From JASGDB01 sp049841315 (GTDB lineage Bacteria > Bacteroidota > Bacteroidia > Flavobacteriales > Weeksellaceae): a DNA stretch of 15,560 bases. The stretch lies in contig JASGDB010000016.1 of the NCBI GenBank assembly GCA_049841315.1, forward strand, positions 1 through 15,560, in the 5' to 3' direction. Both the position numbers and the translations under genes were made by a program. Numbering within the stretch: the stretch's first letter is position 1; the number at the start of each line of letters is the position of its first letter. Shown in pieces: positions 6,412 to 12,959 of the stretch. The notes under the pieces were generated by a model, which searched no databases, had not been told where the DNA came from, and saw only the letters and a list, made by a program, of their open reading frames with translations.

Positions 6412-6737
6412 ACCCGTTGTGCATTTGTAAAATTATTTAAATGCAAAGAACGCAAAGAATTTTAACCAACTTCAAACTCTTAAGGTTCGCAAATGAATAT
6501 TAACTTCGTTCAGTTCGAGCAAAGCTCTCGTGTCGCCGATTCCTTTTAAAAAAAATAAAAAAAATGAGGCAAAGACGCTTCGCTCAGCCAAGACTTTGCG
6601 TTCTTCGCCAAGTTTTACGCCTTTGCGAACTTAAAAGCATAATATTTGCAAAAAAATCTTTGCGAACCTTTGCGTTTAAAATTATAATTAATTGAAAATA
6701 AATATTTTATAATTTTAATTCTAAATGCACAACAGGT
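6412..6737. mobile_element. MITE-like palindromic element, 326 bp, no coding capacity
   Basis: It is bounded by inverted ends: ACCCGTTGTGCATTT (6412-6426) and AAATGCACAACAGGT (6723-6737), 14 of 15 bases complementary. Inside, more complementary blocks are nested: AACGCAAAG-rich sequence at about 6439-6463 against CTTTGCG-rich sequence at about 6650-6680, and CTTAAGGTTCGCAAA (about 6478-6492) against CTTTGCGAACTTAA (6621-6634). The whole could fold into a long imperfect hairpin. It resembles the 'CTTTGCG/CGCAAAG' intergenic repeats often seen in flavobacterial genomes. No transposase is present and I found no clear target-site duplication. It occupies most of the 6319-6901 gene-free stretch with the adjoining 144-bp repeat. 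Confidence 0.65.
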
Positions 6738-6742
6738 TTTTT

Positions 6743-6886
6743 ATAATACCATTTTTTCATGATGCTCCGTAGAAACATTCTGTTCATAGAAATTGTATGT
6801 ATTTCCCAAACACAAGCTCCGTTAGGAGCGACCTGCTCAATTAACAGACCGCTCCTCCGGAGCTTTTTTTACGCCGCATTTATTTT
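6743..6886. repeat. 144-bp direct repeat, copy 2 (copy 1 at 158-301)
   Basis: It starts five bases after the MITE-like element and ends 15 bases before the stop codon of the beta-barrel gene on the minus strand. The first hairpin (6762-6778) has changed two bases relative to copy 1, giving C/A mismatches on the plus strand but G-U wobbles on the minus strand. The other two dyads are unchanged, including GCTCC-TCC-GGAGC with seven T (6851-6870). Confidence 0.9.
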
Positions 6887-6901
6887 GACTGCGGACGATA
6901 T

Positions 6902-7570
6902 TTAGAATCGAGCAAGATTATAACTCAGTTTAAAATAAGGGATACCAAATTTTCCCGACCCTAAATCACTATATACTACGGAATTGTTCCCTATGTAAGT
7001 TCCTATCCCGATTTCGAGATTTTTGTAGGTATAGCCGAATCCTATTTTGTAAGCGGCAAATTTGAAAGAGCCGTCCGCTATAAAATTTCCGCCGTTGGGA
7101 GAATCCGGAGAATTGTAGGTTGAGGAGTAATCCGTATTTTGGTTCATTATACCATATCCAACATTTACAAAAATTTGCTCCTTATCTTTGAGATGAAAAT
7201 AATGTTTTACCTGAATATCTGTATCCAAAATTAAAGAATGAACAGGTTTTTTGGTAGTTCCGTGTTCATCCGAAAAACTTGACTGGTAAAAAACAGGATT
7301 ATACCTAAATGACTGAACGATACCTACTGTTGTATTTTTTAGGAAAAACCATTCCAAGCCAATATTAATTGAGAACCCTTTTAATTGTGTATCTCTGTTA
7401 TACATTGCTAATTGCGATGCCCAATAAAAGCCTTCGGTGCTCTTACGGAAATTATACGGTAATAGCTTGTATTCCACACCCGCACTCAAAAGAAATTTTT
7501 CGCTCCGCTCTTGTTGAGCGAAGCAAAAAATTGCACTGAACAGAAAACAGTTTAATAAGAATTTTTTCAT
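6902..7570 (-). CDS. Outer-membrane beta-barrel-like protein (cassette 2 cargo)
   Basis: The 222-residue protein has a Sec signal peptide (about 1-18, ending FCFA) and then alternating amphipathic segments with many aromatic residues, for example SINIGLEWFFL, VKHYFHL, IFVNVGYGIM, KIGFGYTYKNLEIGIGTYIG and FKLSYNLARF. It ends with Phe, as many outer-membrane proteins do. This fits an eight-to-ten-stranded small barrel; no specific family is recognised. It begins ten bases after the stop of the 403-residue lipoprotein gene, so the two form an operon. Partnership of the two at the outer membrane is a reasonable inference. Confidence 0.75.
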   Translation of the reverse strand: MKKFLLNCFLFSAIFCFAQQERSEKFLLSAGVEYKLLPYNFRKSTEGFYWASQLAMYNRDTQLKGFSINIGLEWFFLKNTTVGIVQSFRYNPVFYQSSFSDEHGTTKKPVHSLILDTDIQVKHYFHLKDKEQIFVNVGYGIMNQNTDYSSTYNSPDSPNGGNFIADGSFKFAAYKIGFGYTYKNLEIGIGTYIGNNSVVYSDLGSGKFGIPYFKLSYNLARF

Positions 7571-7580
7571 TTCACAAGCA

Positions 7581-8792
7581 TTATTGAAAAAATGGAGAAA
7601 ATTTAATTACACTATTTTCCACAACAGTCGGTATTTTATTATTATGAGCATTGCTGTCATAATATGGCGTACCTACTCTGCCGGAATTTCCAGAACCGTA
7701 AGTGATTTGCAACTGCTGCCCATTTAGATAATACGGAAAACTAACAGTATGTGTATCCGTGGGCCAGTTATCAGACTCATAAATAACATAAAAGAAATTG
7801 GAATTATTATAAACAGACGGATTTGTTTCTATCATACCCGCAACAGTAGCATTTAAGTACTTTTGAGTGTGATTCCTTATCTCTTTTCTTTTGAATTCTG
7901 CAAACTCACATTGAGAAACTCCGCCATTAGTGCTGCCAGTAATAAGGCTTATTTTTTGCAGATTTCCGTTTTCCAGTTTATACATTTGAATAGTGATTTC
8001 TGAAGCACCGGCAATCCACGATTCTCTTGCATTATCATCACGAACAATCATATTTCCGATTCTTAACTGTTTATTTGTATTTGCAGGTTGGGTTCCTCCT
8101 CCATTTCCACTTCCTCCATTTCCGTCTGTCGGGTCTAATGTAGAACCTTGTGTGCCAATAATTGTAACCACACGCCCATCTTCTGCCATTTCTTCCGCTT
8201 TTTCTTCGTTAATAAGCTCTTCATAAGAAACATAATTGCCGTCTTCGTTAAGCACATAGCCCTCAAAATACTCTTGTTCATAGTCTTCCTGTTCTGCAAA
8301 AATGAAGACATCATCTTTTTCTTCATTATCTTTGTTGGTTTGTCCGGAGGATTGAACTTTGGAAGCAAAAGGAATGTAAATAGATATATTATAAGTATTA
8401 TCATCCAATCCATTAAATGCATTTTCCAGTTCAGAAATCCTTTTTAAAGTCCCTGCATCAATGTTTTTCTTTTTTGATTTTGCAAGGGAAACCACATCTT
8501 TTAGGAGAAACGTGTTTTCCTGCTGTCCTTTTCCTTGTGCTGTTATTGCTAAATTAATCAGTTCATCAGTTGGTACGCCTAATTCTTTAATAATTTTTCC
8601 TGCTTCCTGCAAATAATACTTTTTGTATTGAAGTTGTTTTGCCAAAGGTGCGTTCTTTACTGCCTCCTTGCTTAAAATGCCTTTAGTTTCTGCGTTTTCT
8701 ACAAGTTCGTTACTTCTGTCATCAGTTTCACACGAAATTGTTACTGCATTCACTGCGAATGCCATTCCTAAAATTAAAATTGTTTTTTTCAT
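7581..8792 (-). CDS. Large lipoprotein of unknown function (cassette 2 cargo)
   Basis: The 403-residue precursor has a lipoprotein-type signal ending TISC (Cys21), followed by ETDD. Acidic residues right after the Cys resemble the surface-export signal of Bacteroidetes lipoproteins. Residues of about 35-150 look helical, an acidic segment follows (about 155-205), then a Gly/Asn/Thr-rich linker (about 213-238), then a C-terminal beta-rich domain (about 240-403) with two Cys-free strands per repeat not evident and no catalytic motif seen. It follows the conserved 72-bp segment downstream of the small lipoprotein, with no clear promoter of its own, and is probably transcribed from that gene. No family is recognised. 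Confidence 0.75.
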   Translation of the reverse strand: MKKTILILGMAFAVNAVTISCETDDRSNELVENAETKGILSKEAVKNAPLAKQLQYKKYYLQEAGKIIKELGVPTDELINLAITAQGKGQQENTFLLKDVVSLAKSKKKNIDAGTLKRISELENAFNGLDDNTYNISIYIPFASKVQSSGQTNKDNEEKDDVFIFAEQEDYEQEYFEGYVLNEDGNYVSYEELINEEKAEEMAEDGRVVTIIGTQGSTLDPTDGNGGSGNGGGTQPANTNKQLRIGNMIVRDDNARESWIAGASEITIQMYKLENGNLQKISLITGSTNGGVSQCEFAEFKRKEIRNHTQKYLNATVAGMIETNPSVYNNSNFFYVIYESDNWPTDTHTVSFPYYLNGQQLQITYGSGNSGRVGTPYYDSNAHNNKIPTVVENSVIKFSPFFQ

Positions 8793-8829
8793 TTCTAAAA
8801 AATTTTAAGTTAAAATAATTGTTGTTTTC

Positions 8830-8901
8830 ACTTTATTTAAACTCTGCATTCATCTCGTATTGTGCACCATACAAAAATCCTGCAGAGGATAAATCAATTT
8901 A
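8830..8901. repeat. 72-bp conserved segment, copy 2 (copy 1 at 2891-2962)
   Basis: It is the equivalent of 2891-2962 (three mismatches, no gaps), located between the small lipoprotein stop codon and the cargo operon. The cargo on its left is unrelated to that in cassette 1, so this marks the breakpoint between shared and variable parts. Confidence 0.9.
8873..8890 (-). terminator. Weak hairpin after lipoprotein gene 2
   Basis: On the minus strand ATCCT-CTGC-AGGAT is followed by TTTT, identical to 2934-2951. Read-through into the 403-residue lipoprotein gene is likely. Confidence 0.4.
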
Positions 8902-8906
8902 CTTAC

Positions 8907-9137
8907 TTACCATTTAATCTTGTCCTTAGGCGGGTCTATTTCTTCATCAAGTGTATTTTGTACCGATGTAGAATCACTTCCTTTGCTGTATTGCATAGTA
9001 TCTTTTTTATTTCTTGCAACAACAAATGCGTTCATATTGCTGTCCTCTATTGTTGGCAATTCATCATCGCCAGCTCTGCAACTTAATGTTGAAATTGATA
9101 CAACTAATACTGTTACTAATGAGATAAACTTTTTCAT
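8907..9137 (-). CDS. Small lipoprotein of cassette 2
   Basis: The 76-residue precursor has a signal peptide ending TLSC (Cys20), followed by RAGDDE, and a mature, charged, unstructured-looking tail. It is paralogous to the 75-residue product of 2970-3197: start MKKFISL, end DPPKDKIKW, the middle not alignable by eye. Leader and first codons are identical at the DNA level to the other copy (9121-9181). It is divergent from the regulator at 9424. It is likely co-regulated with it and possibly acts as its partner or ligand (inference). Confidence 0.85.
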   Translation of the reverse strand: MKKFISLVTVLVVSISTLSCRAGDDELPTIEDSNMNAFVVARNKKDTMQYSKGSDSTSVQNTLDEEIDPPKDKIKW

Positions 9138-9169
9138 AATGATTTAATTTTTTTGTTGTTAAAGTTTAT

Positions 9170-9181
9170 CCCGGCGCCGGG
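9170..9181. promoter_or_regulatory. GC-rich palindrome CCCGGCGCCGGG, cassette 2
   Basis: It is identical to 3230-3241 and inside the block 9121-9181 that is 100% conserved between cassettes. It lies 32 bases upstream of the lipoprotein start codon, within the predicted leader. Confidence 0.6.
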
Positions 9182-9206
9182 TTTTTGTTTGATAGAATTC
9201 TTGTGC

Positions 9207-9237
9207 TAAAAATATAAGGTTGGGAGCTTACCCGCAA
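9207..9237 (-). promoter_or_regulatory. Candidate promoter of lipoprotein gene 2
   Basis: The minus strand has TTG, 20 bases, TATTTTTA, close to the TTG/TAnnTTTG pattern with one mismatch. It lies about 70 bases upstream of the start codon, leaving the palindromic leader in the transcript. It aligns with the candidate in cassette 1. Confidence 0.45.
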
Positions 9238-9277
9238 GAAAAGGTGGTCGTCAAACTTAAATTTAAGAATTTTGACC

Positions 9278-9299
9278 GTCGTGATTTATAAATCACGAC
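9278..9299. promoter_or_regulatory. Perfect 22-bp palindrome, candidate operator of cassette 2
   Basis: The half-site GTCGTGATTTA is followed by its exact complement TAAATCACGAC. It aligns with the palindrome at 3336-3357: the shared half-site is GTCNNNATTYA, and the three variable bases change symmetrically in both arms. It begins 41 bp upstream of the -33 TTG of the lipoprotein promoter. A separate 12-bp palindrome, CTTAAATTTAAG, lies just before it (9256-9267). Confidence 0.6.
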
Positions 9300-9387
9300 A
9301 ATATTTTTTTAAAAACATATTGATAATGAGTTGTTTATGTTTATGTGGAAAAGAATTGATTTTTTTAAAAATTTATCACAATTTGGT

Positions 9388-9395
9388 TATATTTG
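9388..9395 (+). promoter_or_regulatory. -7 box TATATTTG for the cassette 2 regulator
   Basis: It matches TAnnTTTG exactly and lies 28 bases before ATG 9424, the same geometry as in cassette 1. No -33 TTG is seen at standard spacing. Confidence 0.5.
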
Positions 9396-9423
9396 CCATT
9401 AATATCGGCTTTGTTTTTAACAA

Positions 9424-11148
9424 ATGATTACTAAAAAACACGTTTTTATATCGCTTTTTGCTTTTTTGTTTTTTCAATTTGTAAAAATAAAAGGGCAAAC
9501 GAGTTATGATGAATTGCGTAACCAATACGATGAGAACATCAATAAAAATGATGAATCGGCATTGAAATATGTTTATCGGTACATACAAAAAGCAAAGCAA
9601 GAAAAAAATTATGCCGAGCTAAAACAGGGATATGAAGATTACTCGTACTATTCCGCAAATAAATCGGAGAAATTAAAATATGCGGACAGTGCTATTGCCG
9701 CAGCAAAAAAAGCCGACGAAAGCAGTTTATTATCGTCAGCCTATCTGTATAAAGGAAGCCTTTACTATTTTTATTATAAAGATTATTCCTCTGCTCTAAA
9801 TGAGTATTTGAAAGCCTTTGAACATTCCAAAAATGATAATGATGAGTATTTGAAATACAAAATTGTATATCAAATAGGTTTAGTAAAGAGTTATTTGGGA
9901 TATTACGATGAAGCACTAAAGCATTTCAAAGAATGTATCGCTTATTTTGAACCGAAAACCAAAGAAAAAAACCACCCAAACCAAATCTATAACGACAGCA
10001 AAGGCTATCTCAACAGCCTTCATCAGTCAATCGTCTGCCGGCAGAAAAAAAACGAATACAAAAAGGCGGATTCTCTTACCAATATAGGCTTGAATTTTAC
10101 GCATGCTTCCAAAGATTTCCCTCTGGAAAAAGCCTATTTTATAAAATCCAAAGGCATTTCTGATTACCATCACGGGCATTATGAATCGGCAATTAAGTAT
10201 CTTAACAGTTCCTTGCCGGTTTTGGAAAAGAACGACGATGCTTATTGGATTTCCGTATCGGAATTTTATGTAGGAAAAAGCCTTTTAAATACGAATAAAG
10301 AAGATGAAGCCATACAACAATTCAAAAAAGTAGATTCTATTTTCCAAAAAAGAACATTTATTTTTCCGGAATTGTCGGAAAACTACAAGCAGCTGATTTC
10401 CTATTTTCAAAAAACAGGTAATAACGAACAAGAATTACATTACACCAAAGAATTGGCAAAAGTAGAGGGTATTCTAAAAAAAGATTTCCCCCTTTTGTCT
10501 TCTAAAATTCATAATGGTTACGACATTCAGATTTTGACAGATATAAAAGATAGATTAGAAAACACGAGCAAATGGCGAATGGGGGCGATTTTGGTTTTGT
10601 GCCTTATCGGTGTTTTTCTGCTGTTTTCTCTTTGGAAACGCAGCCAAAATGAAAAACTAATAAAGCAAAAATACCTTGACCTTGAAAAAAACATACAAGA
10701 GAGAGATACAGAGCCAGTTTCTATTTCGTATGAAAATATTTCTGCGGAAGGAAAATCCGTTTTCAATGAGGACATCTTTTTGGACTTACAAAAGAAAATG
10801 CAGGACTTTGAAAAGAATGAAGAATTTAAGGAGCAGGAACTCACACTTTTCAGACTATCTGAAAAATTAAATACCAACACCTCCTATCTTTCCCGATATA
10901 TTAATGATGCTAAGGGAATGAATTTTAACAAATACCTTTCTACATTACGAATCAATTATATTACTGAAAAATTGTATGATAATCCCGACCTTATGAAACT
11001 TAAGATACAAGGATTAGCCATAGAATGTGGTTTTGGCTCAAGACAGAATTTCTCTGACGCATTTCAGGAGATTAACGGAATACGACCAATTGAATTTATA
11101 AAGCTGCTGAAGAATAAAAAAGAAAAATCAGAACCGGTTTTTAATTAG
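9424..11148 (+). CDS. Membrane-spanning TPR-AraC family regulator (cassette 2)
   Basis: This 574-residue paralogue of the product of 3494-5215 aligns end to end: signal sequence (1-25, ending IKGQ), TPR-like helical sensor, one membrane helix (about 386-406, after W384), and an AraC-type HTH (about 461-565) with LSEKLNTNTSYLSRYIN and GLAIECGFGSRQNFSDAF. The most conserved stretches are in the sensor (AYLYKGSLYYFYYK, GYYDEAL, YFEPKTKEK, HPNQIYNDSKGY) and the HTH. The region just before the HTH differs more. The start ATG is unambiguous. It is divergent from the lipoprotein gene at 9137. Its base composition is more AT-rich than the cassette 1 copy. The ligand is unknown. Confidence 0.9.
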   Translation: MITKKHVFISLFAFLFFQFVKIKGQTSYDELRNQYDENINKNDESALKYVYRYIQKAKQEKNYAELKQGYEDYSYYSANKSEKLKYADSAIAAAKKADESSLLSSAYLYKGSLYYFYYKDYSSALNEYLKAFEHSKNDNDEYLKYKIVYQIGLVKSYLGYYDEALKHFKECIAYFEPKTKEKNHPNQIYNDSKGYLNSLHQSIVCRQKKNEYKKADSLTNIGLNFTHASKDFPLEKAYFIKSKGISDYHHGHYESAIKYLNSSLPVLEKNDDAYWISVSEFYVGKSLLNTNKEDEAIQQFKKVDSIFQKRTFIFPELSENYKQLISYFQKTGNNEQELHYTKELAKVEGILKKDFPLLSSKIHNGYDIQILTDIKDRLENTSKWRMGAILVLCLIGVFLLFSLWKRSQNEKLIKQKYLDLEKNIQERDTEPVSISYENISAEGKSVFNEDIFLDLQKKMQDFEKNEEFKEQELTLFRLSEKLNTNTSYLSRYINDAKGMNFNKYLSTLRINYITEKLYDNPDLMKLKIQGLAIECGFGSRQNFSDAFQEINGIRPIEFIKLLKNKKEKSEPVFN

Positions 11149-11175
11149 TGTGCAGCCGCAAATGCACGGGTTTTT
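11122..11175. repeat. 54-bp conserved 3' end of regulator gene, copy 2 (copy 1 at 5189-5242)
   Basis: It has one mismatch to 5189-5242, spanning EKSEPVFN, the stop codon and 27 bases downstream. It is the right-hand end of cassette similarity. Confidence 0.85.
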
Positions 11176-11181
11176 AGTGTC

Positions 11182-11203
11182 AAAAAAATACTTTAAAAGT
11201 ATT
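11182..11203 (-). terminator. Terminator of recN
   Basis: On the minus strand AATACTTT pairs with AAAGTATT and is followed by TTTTT, 30 bases after the recN stop codon. Confidence 0.6.
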
Positions 11204-11232
11204 ATTGACTAACAAACGGATATTCAAAAATA

Positions 11233-12882
11233 TTATTTCATCAATTCCTCCGCCTGCTTCATCGCAGCATCGGTAATGGTCGCTCCCGAAAGAAGCTGTG
11301 CGATTTCATGGAGCTTTTCTTCCTGGTTCAGCGGAACGATGTCGGACTGCGTTTTCCCGGAAAATTCTTTCTTTACGACTTTATAATTGTAATCTCCTTT
11401 TGCCGCAACCTGTGCGAGATGCGTGATGACAATCAGCTGCATATCTTCCGACATTTCTTTCATCACTTTTCCCATTTCGTCGGCGATTTTTCCGGAAACT
11501 CCCGTGTCGATTTCATCGAGAATCAAAGTCGGAAGTTCGGCATTTTCAGCCATAATTTTCTTGACGGCAAGCATCACTCTTGAGCGTTCTCCGCCCGAAA
11601 TGGCAGACTGAATCGGCTTCATCGGAAAACCGGAATTTGCCTGAAAAAGTATTTCGATTTTTTCCTTTCCGAATTGGGTAAAATCTTCTGTCGGAGTGAG
11701 CTGAACTTCAATTTTTGCCTTTTCCAGACCGAGTTGTTTCAGCAAAGAATCCATTTTTTCGGCAAAAATTTTTCTGGATTTTTTTCTTTCGGAAGACAGT
11801 TCTTTTGCAGATTTTTCGAGAAGCGATTTCTTTTCCGCAATATTTTTTTCGGTTTCGGCAATGTATTGGTCGAGTTCCTCAAAACCGATTTGTTCTCCGG
11901 CGAATGTATCTCTTATTTCTATCAGCTCTTCTACGGAATTTACTTTGTGTTTCAATAGTAACGCATTGATTTTGTTTACTTTTGAGCTGAGTTCTTCCAG
12001 AAGTTCAGGATTGGTTTCTATATTTTCCGCTTCATTCTGAATTTCAAAAAGAATGTCTTTCAGTTCCACAAAATTTTCCTCAAAACGCCTGCTTAATTCT
12101 TCAAAATGAATGGACAATTCACTGATTTTGGAAAGCCTGTTCCGCACTTCATTCAAACTGTCCAAAATTCCGATTTCCTCCCGGTCAAAACGCCCGAGAA
12201 TAGAGCCGAAATGCTCCGAAATCTGCCCGACATTTTCCTGCAAAGAAAGTTTTTTCTGCAATTCTTCAAGGTCGGATTCATCGAGGTTGGCTTCATTCAA
12301 TTCTTCCATAAGATAATTTTTGTAATCTTCGTCTTTATTTCCGTTTTCCCTTTTATTTTTGAGTTCTTCAAGGCTTTTTCGGAGTTTTCTGTATTCTAAA
12401 AATTCGTTCAAATACTGTTCGGGAAGTGTTTTATTTTCGCCGAGTCCGTCAATAATTTTAAACTGATATGCTTCATTAAAAAGGTTGGAAGTTTCAAACT
12501 GAGAATGAATATCGATGAGTTTTTCCGAAAGTTCTTTCAGAATATCGAGCGTTACGGGAACGTCATTCACAAAAGCACGGGATTTTCCGCTTGTAAGAAT
12601 TTCTCTTCTGATAATCGTATTATCCTCAAAATCGAGGTCGTTTTCCTCAAAAAAACTTTTCAGCGATTCCGAAACACGAAATTCTGCTTCCACGATGCTC
12701 TTGTTTTCCGAATTGGAAATAGATTTCAGGTCGGCACGTTCTCCCAAAATCAACCGCAATGCACCGAGAATAATGGATTTCCCCGCTCCGGTTTCTCCGG
12801 TAATAACCTGAAGCCCCTTGTGCATGCCGATTTCCAGCGTGTCGATAAGGGCAAAATTTTGTATGAAAATCCGTGAAAGCAT
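11233..12882 (-). CDS. recN: DNA repair protein RecN
   Basis: RecN is an SMC-like ATPase that acts early in double-strand break repair, tethering DNA in the cytoplasm. I start at ATG 12882 (MLSRIFIQNFALIDTLEIG), the usual RecN beginning; an ATG six codons upstream (12900) adds an atypical extension inside a hairpin. The product is 549 residues, normal for RecN. Walker A GETGAGKS is at about 29-36, coiled-coil Glu/Lys/Leu-rich regions at about 155-370, the ABC signature ISGGERSR at about 425-432, Walker B LILDEIDTG at about 450-458, and the switch His in VITHLAQVA. It has its own promoter (12921-12951) and follows porD on the same strand. Confidence 0.97.
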   Translation of the reverse strand: MLSRIFIQNFALIDTLEIGMHKGLQVITGETGAGKSIILGALRLILGERADLKSISNSENKSIVEAEFRVSESLKSFFEENDLDFEDNTIIRREILTSGKSRAFVNDVPVTLDILKELSEKLIDIHSQFETSNLFNEAYQFKIIDGLGENKTLPEQYLNEFLEYRKLRKSLEELKNKRENGNKDEDYKNYLMEELNEANLDESDLEELQKKLSLQENVGQISEHFGSILGRFDREEIGILDSLNEVRNRLSKISELSIHFEELSRRFEENFVELKDILFEIQNEAENIETNPELLEELSSKVNKINALLLKHKVNSVEELIEIRDTFAGEQIGFEELDQYIAETEKNIAEKKSLLEKSAKELSSERKKSRKIFAEKMDSLLKQLGLEKAKIEVQLTPTEDFTQFGKEKIEILFQANSGFPMKPIQSAISGGERSRVMLAVKKIMAENAELPTLILDEIDTGVSGKIADEMGKVMKEMSEDMQLIVITHLAQVAAKGDYNYKVVKKEFSGKTQSDIVPLNQEEKLHEIAQLLSGATITDAAMKQAEELMK

Positions 12883-12887
12883 AGTTG

Positions 12888-12919
12888 AAAAATGCTTCAA
12901 GCACTGAGCCTAAAGCATT
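12888..12919 (-). terminator. Hairpin in the porD-recN gap
   Basis: On the minus strand AATGCTT and AAGCATT, with an inner AGGC/GCTT pairing, form a stem followed by TTTTT just before the recN start. It may terminate porD transcripts or act as a leader attenuator for recN; the predicted recN transcription start falls inside its 5' arm. Confidence 0.5.
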
Positions 12920-12920
12920 A

Positions 12921-12951
12921 CAAAAGTATTGGTTAAATTTCAAAATTACAA
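12921..12951 (-). promoter_or_regulatory. Promoter of recN
   Basis: The minus strand has TTG, 20 bases, TACTTTTG, an exact match to TTG/TAnnTTTG. The -7 box lies 38 bases upstream of the recN start codon, immediately after the porD stop codon. Confidence 0.7.
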
Positions 12952-12959
12952 ATCCTTTT

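Noticed and set aside
6412..6737. CRISPR array
   Set aside because: The CGCAAAG/CTTTGCG motifs recur as nested inverted repeats, not as regularly spaced direct repeats, and no cas gene is present.
3494..11148. Classical RRNPP quorum-sensing regulators
   Set aside because: The TPR region is long and on the exported side of a membrane helix, and the HTH is AraC-type at the C-terminus, unlike cytoplasmic RRNPP proteins with an N-terminal HTH. Only the sensing analogy is kept.
12883..12900. Upstream ATG start for recN
   Set aside because: It adds MKHFST before the standard RecN beginning MLSRI and falls within a hairpin next to the predicted transcription start.
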